A stretch of 64,000 bases of DNA from Pleomorphochaeta sp963678575 (GCA_963678575.2 CAXXHV010000001.1:248001-312000), one strand, 5' to 3'. Shown: positions 51,633 through 61,160, counted from the first letter of the stretch. Made by a program: numbers and translations. The notes: generated by a model not told the origin, from the sequence alone.

Positions 51633-53907
51633 TTTAAAATCTTGGATAGATAAGTTAAATAAAGAACAAAAGGACGCTGTTTTAGAAAATTCGCATCCTT
51701 TGCTTGTGTTAGCTGGTGCTGGCAGTGGTAAGACACGTGTTATTACTACCAAAATTGCATATTGTATCCAAGAATTGAATATAAATCCATGGAATATTTT
51801 GGCTGTTACTTTTACAAATAAAGCAGCAAAAGAAATGAAGTCGAGAGTAACAGAAATGTTACCCTCCATTGAAGAGACTGCTTTTAATATTAGAACCTTT
51901 CATTCTTTTGGTGTTTGGCTGTTGAGAAAATTTTATAGAGAAGCAAATCTTGCAAATAGTTTCACCATATATGATGATAGTGATTCTTTGTCTCTTTTAA
52001 AAAGCCTTTTTCCTAATTCTCATAAATCTGAATTAACATTAATAAGCAAGAAAATTAGTAGAGCTAAAGACATGGGCTTAACTATTGAAGATGATTTAAG
52101 TGCTGTATCAAGTGATCCTTTTTTTAAAAAAGCTTTTACTGATTACGAAAAAGCTCTTAGAACTGTTGGAAATGTTGATTTTGCTGATTTAATTTCTATT
52201 CCCAATAAATTATTAAATACAGATCCTCAAGTATTAGATTTTGTAAGAAGAAGATTTAAAGTAATATTAGTTGATGAGTATCAAGATTCAAATGTAGCCC
52301 AATTTAATTTATTATATTCTTTAGTAGGCCCTGATACTTTAATCTGTGTTGTTGGTGATGATGACCAAAGTATTTATAAATTTAGAGGAGCTGAGGTTAA
52401 AAATATATTAGCCTTTCCCCAAGTATTTAAAAATACAAAAACAATTACATTAAACCAAAATTATAGATCTACCTCAGCTATACTTGATGTCGCTTCGAGT
52501 GTTATAAAACATAATAAAGCAAGACATAAAAAGCAATTATTTACTGATAATGGTATTGGGGAAAAACCAACGGTTTATTATGTAAGTGATGAAAATGAAG
52601 AAGCTAGAACTGTAATTAATTTAATCAAAAGGAATAAGAATTTTAAAAATAGTGCAATTTTGTATAGAACTAATGCACAATCGCAACCTTTTGAATCAAT
52701 GTTAAATAAATTAGCAATACCATATAAAATTATTGGTGCTCTAAAATTCTATGACAGAGAAGAAATCAAAGATTCTTTAGCTTTGATGCAATTGTTTTTA
52801 AATACAAAAGATATTGTTAATTTTAAAAGGATGATAAATAAGCCAGCTAGAGGAATTGGGCCTTCTAGTGTTGAGAAAATAGAGCTTTTAGTTGATGAAA
52901 CGGCTGGAGATGTTTTTGATGCAATTAATCTTGCTTGTGAAAGGAAGTTATTATCTCCAAAATGTATTAAAAGTTCAAAGGACTTTATATCCAACATGGA
53001 GAAAGCCTTTAATATAATTGATAATGGTAATCTGTCTTTAGGTGTAAAGACTTTATTAGAAGACGTGGGATTAATTGAATATTATAAAAAACAAGATGCT
53101 TCAAATAATACATTTAAAGTAGATAACTTAAATACCTTAATTAATGCTTTAGAATCTTATCCTTCAGACGTTGAAGGATTACAACAATTTTTAGAAGAAT
53201 CATGTCTTGATAGAACTCAATTAGGGCTTGATAAAGATAAAAAAGAAAGTGAAGATTCTGTTGTATTAATTACAATGCATAATACTAAAGGTTTAGAGTT
53301 TGAAGATGTTTATGTTGTTGGTTTAGAGGAAGGTCTTTTTCCAAGTAATATGAGTATTGAAGAAGATCCTAATGTTGAAGAAGAGAGAAGACTTTTTTAT
53401 GTTTCAACAACAAGAGCTAAAAAAAGGCTAAGTTTTTTCTGTGCTTCTTCAAGAAAGATTTGGGGAAGAGCTGACTTTAATAGAACACCTTCAAGATTTT
53501 TAGAAGAAATAGATTCGTCTTTGATAAGAGAAGAAGGTTATAAACCAATTAGATTCCATGAAGATTTAGATATTTTTAGTAATAGTGCTTTAGATTATAG
53601 AAGAAAACAAAACAAGATTAATTCCAATGGTTGGAAATCATCAACAGATACTTCAAACTTAATACATCAAGGATTTTCTGAAAATAAGAAAAAATTTAAG
53701 TTTGAAAAAAATAATGAAGTAAAAGATATTGAAACTTTGTTTAAAGTTGGAGATAGGGTTTTAAATGAAGAGAAGGGCAGAGGTTGGGTGATAAGCTCTT
53801 CTATAAGTCATGACAGAGAGATAATAAGTGTTAAATATGATTCTGGTGTTGAAGCAAAATATATTAGTAAATTTGCAAAATTAGAAAAGTTATATGATGA
53901 AATGTAA
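51625..53907 (+). CDS. UvrD/PcrA-type DNA helicase
   Basis: This 760-aa superfamily 1A helicase has Walker A AGAGSGKT (30-37), ILVDEYQDSNVAQF, GDDDQSIYKFRGAE, TMHNTKGLEFEDVY and LFYVSTTRAKKRLSFF. The C-terminal tail (VGDRVLNEEKGRGWVI) resembles the polymerase-interaction domain of PcrA/UvrD. It unwinds DNA in excision repair and replication. It is translated together with rimO through an overlap. Confidence 0.92.
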   Translation: MDNLKSWIDKLNKEQKDAVLENSHPLLVLAGAGSGKTRVITTKIAYCIQELNINPWNILAVTFTNKAAKEMKSRVTEMLPSIEETAFNIRTFHSFGVWLLRKFYREANLANSFTIYDDSDSLSLLKSLFPNSHKSELTLISKKISRAKDMGLTIEDDLSAVSSDPFFKKAFTDYEKALRTVGNVDFADLISIPNKLLNTDPQVLDFVRRRFKVILVDEYQDSNVAQFNLLYSLVGPDTLICVVGDDDQSIYKFRGAEVKNILAFPQVFKNTKTITLNQNYRSTSAILDVASSVIKHNKARHKKQLFTDNGIGEKPTVYYVSDENEEARTVINLIKRNKNFKNSAILYRTNAQSQPFESMLNKLAIPYKIIGALKFYDREEIKDSLALMQLFLNTKDIVNFKRMINKPARGIGPSSVEKIELLVDETAGDVFDAINLACERKLLSPKCIKSSKDFISNMEKAFNIIDNGNLSLGVKTLLEDVGLIEYYKKQDASNNTFKVDNLNTLINALESYPSDVEGLQQFLEESCLDRTQLGLDKDKKESEDSVVLITMHNTKGLEFEDVYVVGLEEGLFPSNMSIEEDPNVEEERRLFYVSTTRAKKRLSFFCASSRKIWGRADFNRTPSRFLEEIDSSLIREEGYKPIRFHEDLDIFSNSALDYRRKQNKINSNGWKSSTDTSNLIHQGFSENKKKFKFEKNNEVKDIETLFKVGDRVLNEEKGRGWVISSSISHDREIISVKYDSGVEAKYISKFAKLEKLYDEM

Positions 53908-54406
53908 TTTTTTATTCAAACTAAAAATAGGTATTGAAAAATACTTGTTATATACTAGACAAAAAGTATAAATTTATGCTAAATATTTAGAAGTTGCGTG
54001 TAGAATTATTCTGCACTAATGAATTATGAAGTTTTTTGACAGAATTTATATGATGGCGGCAAAATAAATTAAGGTGAATAATATTTATTTTGTTAAAAAT
54101 ATAATAAATAAGAATATATATAGAAGGAACCTTCTCAAGTTTTTTTAATATATAGTAATTATTGTTTTATTTTTCCATTTTTAAGTCTTAAATTATTATA
54201 CTATTATTTAATAGTGGAGAAGTAGGATTCTCAAATCCCTTATACCCGACCTTTCCTTAGGGATTAAAGCTATTTTAAAAATTGTATTTTTAATTTAAGA
54301 AAAACTTAAATTATACGCTATTTATTTTTTGTCATTAAGAAATTGGTATTATTACCAATTAATATTTAATAAGAGTTTCGGCTCTTAATGTAATAGGGTA
54401 TTAAAC
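53908..54406 (+). other. Non-coding region ahead of rplM with hairpins
   Basis: About 500 bases hold no gene. AGAAG/CTTCT followed by seven T (about 54124-54146) may be a weak terminator for the helicase gene. Further on lie two adjacent hairpins (54217-54265) and two more just before rplM (54341-54387), annotated separately. Confidence 0.55.
54217..54387 (+). ncRNA. Structured 5' leader of the L13-S9 operon (candidate regulatory leader)
   Basis: Four hairpins lie in order: GAGAA/TTCTC (54217-54232), AATCCCT/AGGGATT (54234-54265, 18-base loop), AATTGGTA/TACCAATT (54341-54360) and TAAGAG/CTCTTA (54370-54387). Such a leader suits feedback by L13, as known for L13 leaders in other bacteria. The sequence is not a clear match to a known class. 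A TATACT near 54198 may be the -10 box of its promoter. Confidence 0.4.
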
Positions 54407-54835
54407 ATGAAAACTATTTTTGTAAAGCCACTAACAATGGAGAAAAAATGGTATGTAATAGATGCAGCTGGTAAAGATTTAGGCCATGTTGCAGTTGCTG
54501 CCGCACGTATTCTTCGTGGAAAAAACAAACCTGAGTACGTACCTCACCAAGATATGGGTGATTACGTTATCATCATCAATGCTGCACAAGTTTCAATGTC
54601 TGGTAAAAAATTTACTGATAAAATGTATTACAGACACTCTAATTTCCCTGGTGGTTTTAGAGCTACAAACTATGCAGATATGCTAAAAAGAAAACCTGAA
54701 TTCCCAATGGAACACGCTGTTAAAGGAATGCTTCCTAACGGACCATTAGGACGCAGTCTTTTTAACAACATGAAAGTATATGCTGGTTCAGAACATCCAC
54801 ATATGGCTCAAAAACCAATTTCGGTTGAAGTATAA
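54407..54835 (+). CDS. rplM: 50S ribosomal protein L13
   Basis: This 142-aa ribosomal protein has the usual landmarks AGKDLGHVAVAAARILRGKN, YRHSNFPGG and GMLPNGPLGRSLFNNMKVY. The codon choice is richer in C-ending codons than in neighbours, as expected for a highly expressed gene. It is followed by rpsI after 11 bases. Confidence 0.97.
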   Translation: MKTIFVKPLTMEKKWYVIDAAGKDLGHVAVAAARILRGKNKPEYVPHQDMGDYVIIINAAQVSMSGKKFTDKMYYRHSNFPGGFRATNYADMLKRKPEFPMEHAVKGMLPNGPLGRSLFNNMKVYAGSEHPHMAQKPISVEV

Positions 54836-54846
54836 GGGAGCGTAGA

Positions 54847-55260
54847 ATGGCTAAAAAAGATGCAAAAACAAATATAAACCTAGGTAAAGGTGTAGGTAGA
54901 AGAAAGACTTCAATTGCACGTGTATACTTAAGAGAAGGTAAAGGCGCAATTGTTGTTAATGGTAAAGATGCAGATTCTTACTTTGCAAATCCATTATTAG
55001 TAAGCCTTTTAAAACAACCTTTAGAAATAACAGAAACTTCAGATAAATTTGATATTGTTATTAACTGTACAGGTGGTGGAGTTTCTGGACAAGCTGGAGC
55101 TTGCCGTCATGGTATTGCTCGTGCTTTATGCGACAATGATGAAGCTTACCGCAGTGCTTTACATACAGAAGGTTATATGACTCGTGATGCACGTATGGTC
55201 GAAAGAAAGAAATTCGGTCAAAGAGGTGCACGTCGTAAATTCCAATTCAGCAAACGTTAA
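54847..55260 (+). CDS. rpsI: 30S ribosomal protein S9
   Basis: This 137-aa protein has GVGRRKTSIARVYLREGKG at the N-terminus, GGGVSGQAGACRHGIARAL in the middle and the conserved KR end (RRKFQFSKR) that reaches the ribosomal P site. GGGAG precedes the start. It is in an operon with rplM and probably recX. Confidence 0.97.
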   Translation: MAKKDAKTNINLGKGVGRRKTSIARVYLREGKGAIVVNGKDADSYFANPLLVSLLKQPLEITETSDKFDIVINCTGGGVSGQAGACRHGIARALCDNDEAYRSALHTEGYMTRDARMVERKKFGQRGARRKFQFSKR

Positions 55261-55269
55261 TTTTATATT

Positions 55270-55875
55270 ATGGTCGTTGCGACAATCAAGAGGAGAGTTT
55301 TTCCAGAAGGTATTTATGTACTTTCAAAGGAGTGCTCTCCTTTTTTTATTCCAAATTCTTTCTTAATTGAATTTTCTATACCCTTTTTTAAAGAGGGTTA
55401 TGAAGTAGATGAATCTTTATATAATAAATTAAGAGAAGTAAATGATTGCTATTTGTGTAGAAAAAAAGCTGTTGATTTATTAGCTAGAAGAGATCATAGT
55501 GTTTTTGAATTAAAAACAAAGCTCAAAGTTAGAAACTTTTTAGATTCTTCAATAGAAAATGCAATTGAATATGTAATTGAAAAAAAATATTTAAATGAGA
55601 ATAGATATTGTGAAAATCTAATTAATAAAAGATTGGTAAGAGGCGAAGGCAAATATCTTATTTTACAAAGATTGAATCAAAAAGGTATTTCCTCTTCACT
55701 TGCAAGTCAAGTTTATGAGCAAGTTGTTGATATTGAAAAAGAAAAAGAAGCTTGTCTTATCTCTTTAAATAAAGTTATGCAGAAATATGAAGATATAGAA
55801 GTTGTAAAAAGCAAAATTTTAAAAAAAGGGTTTTCAAATTATATTTTGAAAAGATGTTTAGAAGATATTAATTAA
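55270..55875 (+). CDS. recX: RecX-like regulator of RecA
   Basis: This 201-aa protein has three-helix repeats of the RecX family: AVDLLARRDHSVFELKTKL, AIEYVIEKKYLNENRYCENL and RGEGKYLILQRLNQKGISSS. RecX inhibits RecA filament growth. The N-terminal 60 residues are extra and poorly conserved in the family. It lies ten bases after rpsI, with no good ribosome site in the gap, so coupling to S9 translation is possible. Confidence 0.85.
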   Translation: MVVATIKRRVFPEGIYVLSKECSPFFIPNSFLIEFSIPFFKEGYEVDESLYNKLREVNDCYLCRKKAVDLLARRDHSVFELKTKLKVRNFLDSSIENAIEYVIEKKYLNENRYCENLINKRLVRGEGKYLILQRLNQKGISSSLASQVYEQVVDIEKEKEACLISLNKVMQKYEDIEVVKSKILKKGFSNYILKRCLEDIN

Positions 55876-55942
55876 TCATATGGATAAATTAAAATAATTA
55901 TATATGGTTTTTTCTAATATTATTGAGTATTATAGGTGAACT

Positions 55943-56986
55943 ATGTTAGAAAAATTTTTAGAAAGTATTATTAGTAGTATTCCAAACGGGGCTTTTGGAA
56001 TGATAATTTTATTTGCAATAATTGCAATATCTTTAGCTGTTTTAGGAAAAGGTGCAGATATTTTAGTAGAGGAAGCTGTTTCCTTATCATATAGATGGGG
56101 TGTCCCTAAAATGTTAATTGGAGCAACCATAGTAAGTCTCGGAACAACGCTTCCTGAAGTTACGGTGTCTGTTGTTTCTGCCTTACAAGGTTTTCCTGAT
56201 TTAGCAATGGGGAATGCTGTAGGCTCAATAATTTGCGATACTGGTTTAATTTTAGGTATTGCCGCATTAATTAATCCACTACCTTTTAAAAAGGAGGTAG
56301 TAAGAAGACAAAGTTGGATTCAATTTGCTTCTGGAGTTTTATTAGTAGCTGTTGCTTTTACTTTTGGGAGAGGTTTTAATTCTTTTTCAAATGGAGGGAA
56401 TGTCCCTCAATTTATGGGGTGGATTTTCTTGGTTATATTAGTATTTTATATATTTAATACAATAAGATTATCTAAAAAAGGTGAAATTGGAGAAGGTGGA
56501 GAAAATTTAGAAATTGATGATTCTTCAACAGTTTTAATTTTTATTAAGCTTTTTGTTGGAATTGCTTTAGTAATCATTTCTTCAAAAGTGCTAATTCCGA
56601 CAGTTCAAGAAACGGCTATTAGATTGCATATTCCTGAAACTATTATTGCTGCAACTCTTGTTGCTTTTGGTACTAGTTTACCTGAATTGATTACTGCAAT
56701 AACAGCAACACGTAAAGGATATGGGGATTTAGCTATTGGTAATATTTTAGGAGCTGATATTTTAAATGTTCTTTTTGTTGTAGGTGCTGCAGCTTCAGTT
56801 ACGAAGGGTGGATTAAATGTCGATATCCATTTCTTTAAATTGTTATTCCCTGCAATGTTATTTGTATTAATAGTATGTAAGCTTGCAATTACTTTTTCAA
56901 AGAAATATTTAAATAGAGTTGTTGGGGCTATATTGTTGTCAGCTTATTTATTAGTAACTATATTAAGTTATGTGATTGCAATTTAA
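55943..56986 (+). CDS. Calcium/sodium antiporter (CaCA family, YrbG-like)
   Basis: This 347-aa membrane protein has ten predicted helices in two inverted halves. Each has an alpha-repeat: GTTLPEVTVSVVSA near residue 70 and GTSLPELITAITATRKG near 245, which carry the acidic ion-binding residues. The central loop (about 170-190, Glu/Gly rich) is short. It probably exports Ca2+ in exchange for Na+ or H+. Confidence 0.9.
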   Translation: MLEKFLESIISSIPNGAFGMIILFAIIAISLAVLGKGADILVEEAVSLSYRWGVPKMLIGATIVSLGTTLPEVTVSVVSALQGFPDLAMGNAVGSIICDTGLILGIAALINPLPFKKEVVRRQSWIQFASGVLLVAVAFTFGRGFNSFSNGGNVPQFMGWIFLVILVFYIFNTIRLSKKGEIGEGGENLEIDDSSTVLIFIKLFVGIALVIISSKVLIPTVQETAIRLHIPETIIAATLVAFGTSLPELITAITATRKGYGDLAIGNILGADILNVLFVVGAAASVTKGGLNVDIHFFKLLFPAMLFVLIVCKLAITFSKKYLNRVVGAILLSAYLLVTILSYVIAI

Positions 56987-57020
56987 CAAAAAGCATTTTT
57001 ATTTAAATATAATGAAGTAT

Positions 57021-57053
57021 AAAAAAAGATCCACCAATTGGCGGATCTTTTTT
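57021..57053. terminator. Bidirectional terminator between the antiporter and enolase
   Basis: AGATCCACC (57027-57035) and GGCGGATCT (57040-57048) flank loop AATT, with A-run left and T-run right. On the plus strand one A-C mismatch remains; on the minus strand it becomes a G-U pair, so the hairpin is tuned for enolase. Confidence 0.85.
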
Positions 57054-57069
57054 GATATAACTTTAAATA

Positions 57070-58365
57070 TTAAAGAACACGGAATGCTTTGCGACCAGCA
57101 TATTTAGCTGAATCACCTAAGTAATCTTCAGTTCTCATTAATTGATTATATTTAGCTAATCTGTCAGAACGGCTCATTGAACCAGTTTTGATTTGTCCAG
57201 TTTCTAAAGCTACTACTAAGTCAGCAATAAAGCTGTCTTCTGTTTCACCTGAACGGTGAGAAACAATAGCTGTATAACCGTTACGTTGTGCTAAATCAAT
57301 AGCTTCAAAAGTTTCAGTTAAAGTACCAATTTGGTTAACTTTGATAAGAATTGAGTTTGCAACACCTTTATCTAGACCCATTTGAAGTCTTTCTGTGTTT
57401 GTTACAAATAAGTCGTCACCAACTAATTGAACTTTATCTCCAATTCTGTCAGTTAACATTTTCCAACCTTCCCAGTCATCTTCAGCCATACCATCTTCAA
57501 TAGAAATGATTGGGTAACGATTTGCCCAGTCTTCCCACATATCAACCATTTGTGCACTAGTTAATTTGTCACCTGTTGACCATCTTAGTTCATATAATTT
57601 TGTTTCTGTGTTATATAATTCAGATGAAGCGGGGTCTAATGCAATCATGAAATCACCATCACGGCCAGTTGTGTAACCAGCTTTTTCGATAGCTTCCATA
57701 ATTACTTCTAAAGCTTCTTCGTTTGATTTAAGATCTGGTGCGAAACCACCTTCATCACCAACACTAGTATTGTAACCACGACCTTTTAAAACAGTCTTTA
57801 AGTTGTGGAATACTTCTGCTGTCATTCTAACAGCTTCTCTAATAGAGTCAGCACCAATAGGCATTACCATAAATTCTTGGAAGTCTACTTTGTTATCACT
57901 ATGAGCACCACCGTTAATAATGTTTGCCATTGGAACAGGTAATGTACATGCATGATAAGCACCAAGATAAGCGAATAAAGGTCTATCTAAATAATCTGCT
58001 GCTGCACGAGCTACTGCCATTGAAACACCAAGAATTGCATTTGCACCTAATTTACCTTTGTTTGGGGTACCGTCTAGAGCAATCATTGCTTGGTCGATAG
58101 CAACTTGATTAAGAGCATCCATTCCTTCGATTTCTGGAGCAATAATGTTGTTAACATTATCTACAGCTTTTAAAACACCTTTACCTAAGAAACGGCTTTT
58201 ATCGCCATCACGTAGTTCAACAGCTTCGTGAACACCTGTAGAAGCACCAGAAGGTACTGCTGCACGACCCATGAAACCACTTTCTAAAATAACATCAACC
58301 TCTACTGTGGGGTTGCCGCGTGAGTCAAGGATTTCCCTTGCTTCAATTGATTCAATAATACTCAT
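57070..58365 (-). CDS. eno: Enolase
   Basis: This 431-aa glycolytic enzyme converts 2-phosphoglycerate to phosphoenolpyruvate. Landmarks are EILDSRGNPTVEVDV, PSGASTGVHEAVELRD, the metal and catalytic segments IALDPASSELY, GDDLFVTN and SILIKVNQIG, and SHRSGETEDSFIADLVV. Full length. Codons are biased to preferred ones as in rplM, which fits high expression. A promoter lies upstream. Confidence 0.97.
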   Translation of the reverse strand: MSIIESIEAREILDSRGNPTVEVDVILESGFMGRAAVPSGASTGVHEAVELRDGDKSRFLGKGVLKAVDNVNNIIAPEIEGMDALNQVAIDQAMIALDGTPNKGKLGANAILGVSMAVARAAADYLDRPLFAYLGAYHACTLPVPMANIINGGAHSDNKVDFQEFMVMPIGADSIREAVRMTAEVFHNLKTVLKGRGYNTSVGDEGGFAPDLKSNEEALEVIMEAIEKAGYTTGRDGDFMIALDPASSELYNTETKLYELRWSTGDKLTSAQMVDMWEDWANRYPIISIEDGMAEDDWEGWKMLTDRIGDKVQLVGDDLFVTNTERLQMGLDKGVANSILIKVNQIGTLTETFEAIDLAQRNGYTAIVSHRSGETEDSFIADLVVALETGQIKTGSMSRSDRLAKYNQLMRTEDYLGDSAKYAGRKAFRVL

Positions 58366-58400
58366 GATTTTACTCCTGATATTTTTTATATCGTGTATAA

Positions 58401-58429
58401 AATATCTTAATTTTTTGACTAATTGTCAA
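58401..58429 (-). promoter_or_regulatory. Sigma-70 promoter of eno
   Basis: On the minus strand TTGACA (58429-58424) is followed after 17 bases by GATATT (58406-58401), about 35 bases before the ATG at 58365. Confidence 0.55.
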
Positions 58430-58565
58430 GGTTTATAGCTATTATCCTTTAATAAGAAAGAAGAAAAAAGGGGTATAATGATAAAAATATATCTTTTTTC
58501 TTATTTTATCTTAATAATCTTCTCAAATTTTGTTTTCTAAAGTATTATAAAGCAAGGAGTAATTT

Positions 58566-59555
58566 ATGGATATAGAAATTAATAAACTGCCCCCTTTAAA
58601 CTCATATTTATTAAAAAATATTATTTTTTCAATGGAAAACCAAGAAACAATGGGGTTTTTAGATTTAATAAGTGGTGAAGTTGTAGAGGTGTCAAATATA
58701 CATGATACAGTTGTAGTGAAAAAGGCTTATAACTCAAAAGATCTTGTTTCTTTGTCTGTTAACAAAAATAAAGATAGATTTTTAGCTCTGCCAACTTGGG
58801 GTTCAATTGAAGGCTTTAAAATAAGAGAACAATTTATAAAAGATATAAAAAATCCAATATATAAAAAGGCTTTAAACCATGTATTTCATACTGGACGCGG
58901 AGTCTTTAGAAAATTTAAGGAAGTTTTAAAAGAAAATCCAATTATTGAAAGGCAATGGTTAGAATATAAATCAAGGTATATGAAAGCTATAGTAATTAAT
59001 TGGTACAAAGAATGTGAAGGGTATATTAATTTAACAAATTTAGAGACTGAAGTAGAAGACTTGCCAAATGACTTATTAATAAGTGATTTTAAATTTACTA
59101 ATAAGGTAAGTGTAGATGATATTTTAGAAGTAAATGAAATAAAGAAAACGCTTCATAGTAAGTTGTCAGATATTGAGAAAATTCTTGTTGAAAGAAGACC
59201 AATAGTTAACAATTTAAATAATAATTTTAATTATTTTATTGCAATAAATCTTGAAGATGAAATAGTTGCATATATTGAATGGGATAAAATTAATGATGGA
59301 ATAATAGAAGTGATTTCTTATGGAGTGATTGAAGAATTTAGAGGATTGGGTATTTTTAGCTTACTTTTTGATAAGCTTATGAGACAAGCTATGAGAGAAA
59401 AATATGCAAAATTAATAATATTTAACCCTAAATTTATGCAAAATTTTAATGATTTTATCGGAAATAGTATTTTTTCTTGTAACTATAGTTATTCAATAGT
59501 TGATATATTTAAATGGAATCAAGAAGTTGAATCCACAGAGATAATGGATGTTTAG
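58566..59555 (+). CDS. UPF0158 domain fused to a GNAT N-acetyltransferase-like domain
   Basis: This 329-aa protein has two parts. Residues 1-150 match the UPF0158 pattern: MGFLDLISGEVVEV, RFLALPTWGSIEGFKI and GRGVFRKFKEVLKENP. Residues about 200-325 look like a GNAT domain, with the acetyl-CoA loop VIEEFRGLGIFSLLFDKL and a preceding strand IVAYIEWDK. The joint of an unknown RNA/nucleotide-type domain with an acetyltransferase is unusual. It stands alone and AAGGAG precedes the start. Function unknown. Confidence 0.65.
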   Translation: MDIEINKLPPLNSYLLKNIIFSMENQETMGFLDLISGEVVEVSNIHDTVVVKKAYNSKDLVSLSVNKNKDRFLALPTWGSIEGFKIREQFIKDIKNPIYKKALNHVFHTGRGVFRKFKEVLKENPIIERQWLEYKSRYMKAIVINWYKECEGYINLTNLETEVEDLPNDLLISDFKFTNKVSVDDILEVNEIKKTLHSKLSDIEKILVERRPIVNNLNNNFNYFIAINLEDEIVAYIEWDKINDGIIEVISYGVIEEFRGLGIFSLLFDKLMRQAMREKYAKLIIFNPKFMQNFNDFIGNSIFSCNYSYSIVDIFKWNQEVESTEIMDV

Positions 59556-59880
59556 GTATTACTTTTTTTATAAAAAAATAATATAAACGGTTAAAAAAGT
59601 ATAAAAAAACAAGAAAAGGGTATTTTTTTATTGTTTTTGTAGTATAATATATGAATAGGATATAAATATTTATTTGGTATAATAAGTGTTGCTTTTGAAG
59701 CACTAGAATGCTAAATAATACTTATTTAGAATGTATGAAGATATATGTATTAGGGTGTGTGTAGGGTGTATTTTTTTCTTGACATATATAAATACCCTTG
59801 TTACAATCCAAGATATATATATGTAAATTAAGGGATTAAGTGTGATTTTTTGTGCACTCCCGAAACTATTTGGAGGAAGT
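59556..59880 (+). other. Intergenic region carrying the promoter of the surface protein
   Basis: The 325 bases hold AT-rich sequence, short GGGTGTGTGTAGGGTGTA-like repeats (about 59754-59770) and the strong promoter and ribosome site of the next gene. No gene was seen. Confidence 0.6.
59779..59807 (+). promoter_or_regulatory. Strong sigma-70 promoter of the barrel-like surface protein
   Basis: TTGACA (59779-59784) and TACAAT (59802-59807) are exactly 17 bases apart. Together with GGAGGAAG directly before the ATG at 59881 this predicts high expression. Confidence 0.8.
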
Positions 59881-61107
59881 ATGAAGAAGGTTTCTACTTT
59901 ATTATTAACAGGTCTTATTGGTTCAAGTATGTTATTTGCAGGTTTCTCAGGTACTGCAACATTATCAAACACACTAGTTGATTTGGATAATGGTACTTTT
60001 GGTTTTGCAAATACAACAGAATTAGATGTAACAATTGATATTGCTGCAACAACTGCAGAATCAAAGGGTGAAGGCGATATTTATGCAGAATTAAATGCAT
60101 CATTAAATATTCCTGTAACTTTTGATGAAGGAGATGATGGAGATGATGTTGATATTGTTGCAGATGATATTAACATTGCTTTTGATTCAGCTAACGTTGT
60201 TGGTGATGGTTGGAAAGTAAGTATTCTTGGTCCTAATGGTCCTGTAGATTATGCTGCTGATACTATTACTTTAGATGATGATGATGATGCTTATAACTAT
60301 AGCGTAGATGGTAATACAGTTGCTGGTGTTGCTGTAACTCTAGACGATTTAGGAACAGTTTCAGTTGGTTACACAGGTGATTTTGATGATTTAACAGACA
60401 CAAAAGGTTATGCATCTTTAGAACTTGCTGAAATGACACTTTCAGAAGGTATGACAGCTCAAGTATCTGGTTCTTTACTTATTGATAAAGCTTTGGACAA
60501 CAATATTGAAGCAGCTGGATCTGCAAAAATGGCTTATGCTGCTGACGGTTATTCAGCAAATGCAGCTATTGACTTAGGTTATGATGATGTAAATGACTTT
60601 GGTATGGACGCTGTAATGGGTGTTTCAATGGATCCTATCTCAGTTGATGCTTATTTCGGTACTAGTAACACTAATGGTGATTTTGATTTTAGTGATACAG
60701 CTATTGCTAATGGAACAACTGATTTATTAAGCGTAAAAGTTGTTGCTGATTTAGCTAGCTATGATGTTCCTGTAACATTTACAGTAACTGGTTTAGATTT
60801 AGTAAATACTCAAGATTTTGACGTAAAAGCTGCTTTAGCTGTTAGTGATGAATTATCAACTTATGTAAGTGGTGGTTATGTTCTTGATGGTGGTGCATGG
60901 TGTGTAGGTGCAGGTGCAACATATACTGTTGATGCTTATACTTTAAAAGCAAATGTATCTTATGATGGCGCTTTAGCTGCTGATGCATCTGTAGAAAGCA
61001 CAACTTTAGTTGATGGTGCTACATTAAGCTTAGCTTGGGCTGATGGCGATGATTTATTAAATGGAACTTATGGTGCTGTAGAAGCTTCATGTAAAGTTGA
61101 ATTCTAA
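59881..61107 (+). CDS. Asp-rich exported protein, probable outer-membrane beta-barrel
   Basis: This 408-aa protein has a signal peptide (MKKVSTLLLTGLIGSSMLFA, cleaved near residue 20). The mature part alternates hydrophobic and polar residues in many strand-like blocks (VSVKVVADLASYDVPVTFTV type) and ends in aromatic Phe (CKVEF), the classic barrel C-terminus. It is very acidic, with Asp runs at about 75-85 and 130-135, and poor in Lys/Arg. I start at 59881 after GGAGGAAG; an in-frame ATG at 59842 adds 13 residues and spoils the signal. It is likely an abundant porin or surface antigen. The family is not recognised. Confidence 0.72.
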   Translation: MKKVSTLLLTGLIGSSMLFAGFSGTATLSNTLVDLDNGTFGFANTTELDVTIDIAATTAESKGEGDIYAELNASLNIPVTFDEGDDGDDVDIVADDINIAFDSANVVGDGWKVSILGPNGPVDYAADTITLDDDDDAYNYSVDGNTVAGVAVTLDDLGTVSVGYTGDFDDLTDTKGYASLELAEMTLSEGMTAQVSGSLLIDKALDNNIEAAGSAKMAYAADGYSANAAIDLGYDDVNDFGMDAVMGVSMDPISVDAYFGTSNTNGDFDFSDTAIANGTTDLLSVKVVADLASYDVPVTFTVTGLDLVNTQDFDVKAALAVSDELSTYVSGGYVLDGGAWCVGAGATYTVDAYTLKANVSYDGALAADASVESTTLVDGATLSLAWADGDDLLNGTYGAVEASCKVEF

Positions 61108-61130
61108 TAAATAATAAATGATATTATAAA

Positions 61131-61160
61131 TAAAAAGGCTGTTCGAAAGAACAGCCTTTT
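61131..61160. terminator. Terminator after the surface protein (bidirectional)
   Basis: GGCTGTTC (61137-61144), loop GAAA and GAACAGCC (61149-61156) with flanking A and T runs. The stem is identical to that at 12117-12135. Confidence 0.9.

Noticed and set aside
54213..54265. tRNA-like stretch before rplM
   Set aside because: A GGATTCTCAAATCC-like arm is present but there is no cloverleaf, acceptor stem or anticodon arm.
59842..59880. Upstream ATG for the barrel-like surface protein
   Set aside because: It lacks a ribosome site and would put 13 residues before a perfect signal peptide; GGAGGAAG directly precedes the ATG at 59881.
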